DNA of 40,083 bases from Oscillibacter sp. (lineage in GTDB: Bacteria; Bacillota; Clostridia; Oscillospirales; Oscillospiraceae). Positions 36,634 to 40,083 of this stretch are shown here, piece after piece. The translations under genes and the position numbers were made by a program. How positions within the stretch are numbered: the first letter of the stretch is position 1; the number at the start of each line of letters is the position of its first letter. The notes under the pieces were generated by a model that was not told the origin of the DNA, made no database searches, and saw only the letters and a program-made list of their open reading frames with translations. The stretch lies in NCBI GenBank assembly GCA_022791135.1, contig JAAVYM010000077.1, forward strand, positions 1 to 40,083. The letters run 5' to 3'.

Positions 36634-36669
36634 CTGTTAGGATGTCGATGGATTCTTAAGAAGGGTGCG

Positions 36670-37255
36670 ATGCGGCGATTGGGCGATATAAAAAAGATCC
36701 TGCGGCGATGCAGGCTGTTTTCGACGCTCTCCGAAGAGTCGCTGGAGGTGGACGTTCTGCCTTACAGGAGGCAGCGGGAATTTGCAAAATCTGATATAAT
36801 AATAGCCCCTCAGCAGCGCGTGGACAGGTTTGCCGTCCTGCTCCAGGGACGGGTGCATATCTCGCAGCTGTTTTCCAGCGGAGCTTTTGCAGCCCGGGCA
36901 GCTTCCGGAGTTCGTCCGGCAGGAAATCTGGAGGTGGCTCACGGTGCTGCTGTCCCATGAAAACATGCGCAAATTCTACCGCCTGGCGATTCTATCCCAA
37001 CGAAGCCTGCGAAGCCGGATTATGATGTATCTGACCATGCAGGCGGGACAGCGGGGAACCAACAGCTTTCATATTCCGTTTTCAAAGGAAGAGCTGGCGT
37101 CGTTCCTCTGCGTCAACCGAAGCGCGCTGTCCCGGGAGCTGGGCCGGTTACAGCGCGAGGGAGTTATTCAATTTCGGGGAAATCAGTTTACGATTTTGAA
37201 CGAAGATGATTTGTGGACGAATGATCCGCCGGTATCCCTGCCGGAGGAAGGGTGA
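36670..37255 (+). pseudogene. Crp/Fnr-family regulator with deleted sensor domain
   Basis: ATG 36670 opens MRRLGDIKKILRRCRLFSTLSEESLEV, the start of a cyclic-nucleotide-binding-like domain that runs to VDRFAVLLQGRVHISQLFSSG. Near 36885 the frame changes and about 60 residues of the beta-roll are missing. The other frame then carries the dimer helix (FVRQEIWRWLTVLLSHENMRKFYRLAILSQRSLR) and a complete helix-turn-helix (IPFSKEELASFLCVNRSALSRELGRLQREG) to 37255. Such Crp/Fnr regulators often sit divergent to FecCD-type transporters plus moeA in Clostridia. As sequenced it could not sense a ligand. Confidence 0.78.
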
Positions 37256-37321
37256 AGACCGTGCCGAATCTCGCCGTTCCGATTTGGATACGGCGGCCTA
37301 AACTAGGCAGGCCCCCAAGAT

Positions 37322-37440
37322 TCAGGAAAAATTTGGGATTGGTAAGCGCCTCCCTGGTAAGATTTTTCGAAGATATGGCCTATGGTCTTCCGGCTCATGC
37401 CGCAGCCGGTGTCCAGGACAGATATTTCCGCCCATTGCGG
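37322..37440 (-). pseudogene. Histidine-kinase ATPase-domain fragment
   Basis: The minus strand reads AEISVLDTGCGMSRKTIGHIFEKSYQGG, which matches the G1 box and F-box of a kinase ATPase domain (usually V-DTGCGM ... IFEKFYQGD). The G2 box and everything N-terminal are missing. It is attached without a boundary to the membrane-protein remnant upstream, so a deletion fused two genes. Confidence 0.6.
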
Positions 37441-38026
37441 CCCGTAGCACCATGTGGGCCGCAATGCAGAAGACCAGCGCCCTCGGATTAGGAGTAGCTG
37501 CGCCCATACTGTACGGTTTGCACGGCGATGACGCCCGGGGCGCCGTTCGGTACCAGAGGGAAGGAGCCGGTAGTCTGATAGGTGCAAAACTCTTGTTCCC
37601 GGCCCTGCGGGCCGCGTTTGCTCGGGAGCTGATGGATCGGTGGAAGCATAGTGCGCGGAGCGGAAGGTTGCAAAACGCCAGTACACCGTCCCAAAAGGAG
37701 AGGTACCAAATTGCGCAGGCTTGTTTGAAAACCGCATAAGCCTGGTTAACCGCCAGAGACATCAGCAGACCGGTCCAGACCTTGAAATCGTTGCCGGTCA
37801 GATAGCGGTGAATCAGGGATATGCGGTGAAGTCTGCGCCGCACGGCGGGAATCGGCTTCGTGACCACCCAGGCGGCGGTAATTGTCAGCGCGCAAGCGAA
37901 ACAGGCGAAGGGGAGGTTTCCCAGCCGGGACCCAAAGGCCAGAAGTAGTCCTGCCACACCCAAAGCGGATAGCAGCGCCACGCGTTTTCCGCCGGGGAAC
38001 AGGAGCTTTTTACACCATACAGGCAT
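37441..38026 (-). pseudogene. Integral membrane protein remnant
   Basis: Begins MPVWCKKLLFPGGKRVALL at 38026 (AGGAGGAACG upstream) with helices around VALLSALGVAGLLLAFGS, LPFACFACALTITAAWVV and VWTGLLMSLAVNQAYAVF. A frameshift near 37665 follows GVLAFCNLPLR. Other frames then give YQTTGSF, GVIAVQTVQYGRSYSY and LVFCIAAHMVLRAAMG, which look like the last helices. The family is not recognised by me; membrane proteins with the AVFKLACAIWYRSFWDG-type motif occur next to two-component genes in gut Clostridia. No function assigned. Confidence 0.5.
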
Positions 38027-38266
38027 ATGACGTTCCTCCTCTTGGCGCTTATCTTAGAGGGGACCGTTCCGGTTGCGGTAGAATTTTTATTTCAGAAATT
38101 TCAAATTTTTTGCAGGAAGAGGGCTGCTGATTCCGATTTGTACCATGCATCTGCGCACTGTGCGGCAAAGGAAGGGCATGTTTGCCTGCGCCTGGGCGGT
38201 CCAGGAAGGCACATAATCCCCGTATATTGCAAAAAAACCCTCGCTTCTAGAGGGGCGACAGTGAAA

Positions 38267-38293
38267 GAAGAGGCCGCTTTCAGCGGCCTCTTC
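38267..38293. terminator. Convergent hairpin, terminator of the Cys/His-repeat gene
   Basis: GAAGAGGCCGCT pairs with AGCGGCCTCTTC around a TTC loop, 23 bp beyond the stop of the minus-strand gene. The flanking T-run is short in both directions, but the 12-bp GC-rich stem is strong. Confidence 0.65.
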
Positions 38294-38315
38294 TTACTCG
38301 TGAATTTGCGCAGAA

Positions 38316-38963
38316 TCAGGCGTGGCAGCATCCCTCACAGAAGCCCGCCGCATGGCCGTCTCCACAGTAGGCGACGCCGCCGTGGACATGCCGCCCGGCA
38401 ATCTCGCAGCCCTCTACGGGGCAGAGGGCGCGGCAGGAGCTGTCGCAAAATCCTCCGGCGTGATCATAGCCGCAGTAGGTGACGCTGTCGTGGACATGCT
38501 GCCCGGCAATCTCGCAGCCCTCTACAGGGCAGAGGGCGCGGCAGGAGCCGTCGCAAAATCCTCCGGCGTGATCATAGCCGCAGTAGGTGACGCTGTCGTG
38601 GACATGCCGCCCGGCAATCTCGCAGCCCTCCACGGGGCAGAGGGCGCGGCAGGAGCCGTCGCAAAAGCCGCCGGGGTGGTCATAGCCGCAGTAGGCGGTG
38701 CCGTTGTGGACGTGCAGCCCGGCAATCTCGCAGCCCTCCACAGGGCAGAGGGCGCGGCGGGCATTGGCGGAAGAAGCGGCGGGCTGGCCATACCCGGCGG
38801 ACCCGCTGTGGGCGTGCCGCCTGGCGATTTGGCAGCCGGAAACAGGGCAGGCGGCCGCCTGGACGGCCCTCCCGCAGCCGCCGCCATGATGGCCATGCGC
38901 GGCAACCGGCAGGGTCAGCAGCGCCGCGGCCAAGGCGCAGAGCAGGACCTTTTTGAGCTTCAT
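38316..38963 (-). CDS. Secreted Cys/His-rich tandem-repeat protein
   Basis: This intact 215-residue protein starts at 38963 (MKLKKVLLCALAAALLTLPVAAHG) after TAGGAGG; a start at 38987 has no such site. The signal peptide is followed by HGHHGGGC, one degenerate repeat (CPVSGC, RRHAH) and four 36-residue repeats. Each repeat has CPVEGC, H-V-H, YCG.(D/G)H and FC(D/E)..C, giving about six cysteines and three histidines. The conserved spacing suggests metal binding or a disulfide-linked extracellular scaffold; neither can be proven here. The promoter at 39000-39028 is good. It neighbours an HtrA-type protease gene transcribed divergently. No known family assigned. Confidence 0.75.
   Translation of the reverse strand: MKLKKVLLCALAAALLTLPVAAHGHHGGGCGRAVQAAACPVSGCQIARRHAHSGSAGYGQPAASSANARRALCPVEGCEIAGLHVHNGTAYCGYDHPGGFCDGSCRALCPVEGCEIAGRHVHDSVTYCGYDHAGGFCDGSCRALCPVEGCEIAGQHVHDSVTYCGYDHAGGFCDSSCRALCPVEGCEIAGRHVHGGVAYCGDGHAAGFCEGCCHA
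38325..38756 (-). repeat. Four 108-bp tandem coding repeats
   Basis: Four units of exactly 108 bp (starts on the minus strand at 38756, 38648, 38540 and 38432) encode the 36-residue module. The middle two units are almost identical at DNA level, indicating recent duplication or gene conversion. The outer units differ mostly at the H-V-H and D-G-S-C positions. Confidence 0.9.
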
Positions 38964-38985
38964 GACTGTTGACCTCCTAGGAAAC

Positions 38986-39028
38986 AAAGTGATAACTTTA
39001 TTATAGCACGGCTGGGCGAGGCTGGCAA
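38986..39028 (-). promoter_or_regulatory. Promoter and AAAGT-N4-ACTTT dyad of the Cys/His-repeat gene
   Basis: On the minus strand TTGCCA (39028-39023), a 17-bp spacer and TATAAT (39005-39000) form a near-consensus promoter. Immediately downstream, AAAGT-GATA-ACTTT (38986-38999) is a perfect dyad over the expected transcription start, where a repressor would block initiation. The rest of the 370-bp gap to 39333 is GC-rich and shows no gene. Confidence 0.55.
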
Positions 39029-39333
39029 GAGGCGGCGGGGCGTTCAGGAAAATTTTGGGGGGTTTTTCAGGCGGCCCGCGCCCTCCCCGGCGGATGGAGG
39101 GGGCGCTTTCCCCAAGGGCGGTTTTTTCCCGCCGTCGCGCGTGGGGCGTTCAAAAATTTTTCAAATTCCTTTCAGTGAAATTTAAGCTGCCGGGTCCATA
39201 CTAAGGCCAAAGCTCAGAGGACGCGGAAAGTTTAAAAATAAGACAATCCCCCGTCACACTTTCGTCAAGATTCCCTGTTATCTTAGCTTCTAAGAAATGG
39301 AGAACTGGGATACATAATAAGGAGGAAGTTAAC

Positions 39334-40083
39334 ATGTATAACGATGAGAAGAATCTGTATAATTACACCTACCGCAAGGACGGCAGCGAACTCTCCCATC
39401 AGCGGGAGGCGGTCGAACCTTCTGGCGGGCAGTTTGGTCCTCAGGGACCTGAGTTGGAGATGAAGCAAGTGAAAAAGCAAGGAATCGGTATGAAGGTAAC
39501 AGCCCTGGCCCTTGTGTGCGCGCTGCTGGGCGGCGCGGCGGGGGGCGGCGCCGTCTGGGCCGCGACCCGCTCCGCCGGGAACAAGAGCGAGATCAGCGTC
39601 TCCAGCCGGCCCGTTACGCAGGTGGCCCTCCGGAACGTGGACGGCAAAACGGCTATGACCGACGCGGAGGTCTACGCCGCCAATGTCAACAGCGTGGTCT
39701 CCATCCGCACCTCCGCCACCGCCGGGTACAACTTCTTCGGCCAGCCGGTGAAGACGGCGTCCTCCGGGTCCGGCTTCGTGCTGAGCAAGGACGGCTATAT
39801 CCTCACGAACTACCACGTGGTGAAGGGCGCGGAGACGGTGACTGTCACGATGTACAATGGCGACGAGTACGAGGCCACCTATATTGGCGGCGAGGAGGAC
39901 TATGACATCGCCGTCATCAAGGTGGAGGCCCAGGAACTCCAGGCCGTCACCCTGGGTGACAGCGGGGAGCTGAATGTGGGCGACCACGTGCTGGCCATCG
40001 GAAACCCCTTGGGGGAGCTGACCTTCTCCATGAGCGGCGGCATGGTCTCCTGTGTGGACCGGGCCATCAACGTGGACGGCACC
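39334..40083 (+). CDS. HtrA/DegP-family serine protease, N-terminal part (runs off window)
   Basis: ATG 39334 after AAGGAGGAAG opens at least 250 codons. A cytoplasmic tail of about 50 residues (MYNDEKNLYNYTYRKDG) precedes one membrane helix (VTALALVCALLGGAAGGGAVW), so the protease is membrane-anchored and faces outward. The trypsin-like domain shows SGSGFVLSKDGYILTNYHVV (catalytic His), EDYDIAVIKV (catalytic Asp) and VLAIGNPLGELTFSMSGG. The catalytic Ser (GNSGGP) and PDZ domain lie beyond the window. In Firmicutes such enzymes degrade misfolded exported proteins under envelope stress. Intact as far as visible. Confidence 0.92.
   Translation, partial: MYNDEKNLYNYTYRKDGSELSHQREAVEPSGGQFGPQGPELEMKQVKKQGIGMKVTALALVCALLGGAAGGGAVWAATRSAGNKSEISVSSRPVTQVALRNVDGKTAMTDAEVYAANVNSVVSIRTSATAGYNFFGQPVKTASSGSGFVLSKDGYILTNYHVVKGAETVTVTMYNGDEYEATYIGGEEDYDIAVIKVEAQELQAVTLGDSGELNVGDHVLAIGNPLGELTFSMSGGMVSCVDRAINVDGT

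Noticed and set aside
38325-38756. CRISPR-like or satellite repeat array
   Set aside because: The 108-bp units are contiguous, without spacers, and keep a coding frame with conserved Cys/His residues.
38322-38972. Plus-strand 216-codon frame over the Cys/His repeat
   Set aside because: It is a low-complexity Ala/Gly/Val antisense frame. The minus-strand frame has a signal peptide, ribosome site and promoter.
39060-39150. GC-rich hairpins upstream of the HtrA gene
   Set aside because: Short imperfect inverted repeats are expected in such GC-rich sequence, and none has a terminator tail in the right place.

Overview
The window looks like the chromosome of a gut Clostridia species, most likely Oscillospirales (Flavonifractor/Lawsonibacter-like). 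The evidence is a GC-rich coding style, strong AGGAGG ribosome sites, many S-layer-homology (SLH) proteins and lipoproteins, LanFEG-type peptide immunity, Vex/Vnc-like and FecCD-type ABC systems, and a long HtrA protease. No taxonomic marker gene is complete, so this placement is an inference.

Layout. 1-135: end of an IS5-family insertion sequence. 600-5835: an intact antimicrobial-peptide sensing and immunity locus (LanFEG-type ABC transporter, small membrane protein, SnoaL-like protein, response regulator and histidine kinase). 6200-14400: three copies of one LysR-type operator/promoter drive a damaged MATE exporter, SLH-flavodoxin proteins, a second damaged MATE exporter, a truncated aldo/keto reductase and an intact carboxymuconolactone decarboxylase-cupin protein. 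14401-17022: a collapsed Vex/Vnc-like cluster in which kinase, ATPase and permease have become one chimeric reading frame. 17306-29766: two intact LysR regulators, three intact exported or membrane proteins (two esterases, one permease) and a run of broken redox genes (iron alcohol dehydrogenase, RibD-like reductase, aldo/keto reductases, flavodoxin lipoprotein, cupin-SLH-DUF362). 30118-31965: an intact, AT-richer GmrSD-like defence nuclease. 32258-38026: a second graveyard (M20 peptidase, MoeA, FecCD-type metal transporter, Crp/Fnr regulator, kinase and membrane-protein remnants). 38316-40083: intact chromosomal backbone with a secreted Cys/His tandem-repeat protein and the start of an HtrA-type protease.

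Two themes stand out. First, there is a surface redox module: two SLH-anchored flavodoxins, two flavodoxin lipoproteins and a cupin-SLH-DUF362 lipoprotein, mixed with cytoplasmic oxidoreductases and LysR regulators. At least part of it shares a precisely spaced LysR box (TGC-N7-GCA) 24 bp upstream of a TTTACA-N17-TAnAnT promoter. Second, there is extraordinary gene decay: about 20 genes carry nonsense codons, 1-bp frameshifts, internal deletions, fusions or lost catalytic residues, next to genes that are fully intact. The lesions are of mixed types and include missense changes in Walker motifs, which argues for real decay, but homopolymer sequencing error cannot be excluded for the individual frameshifts.
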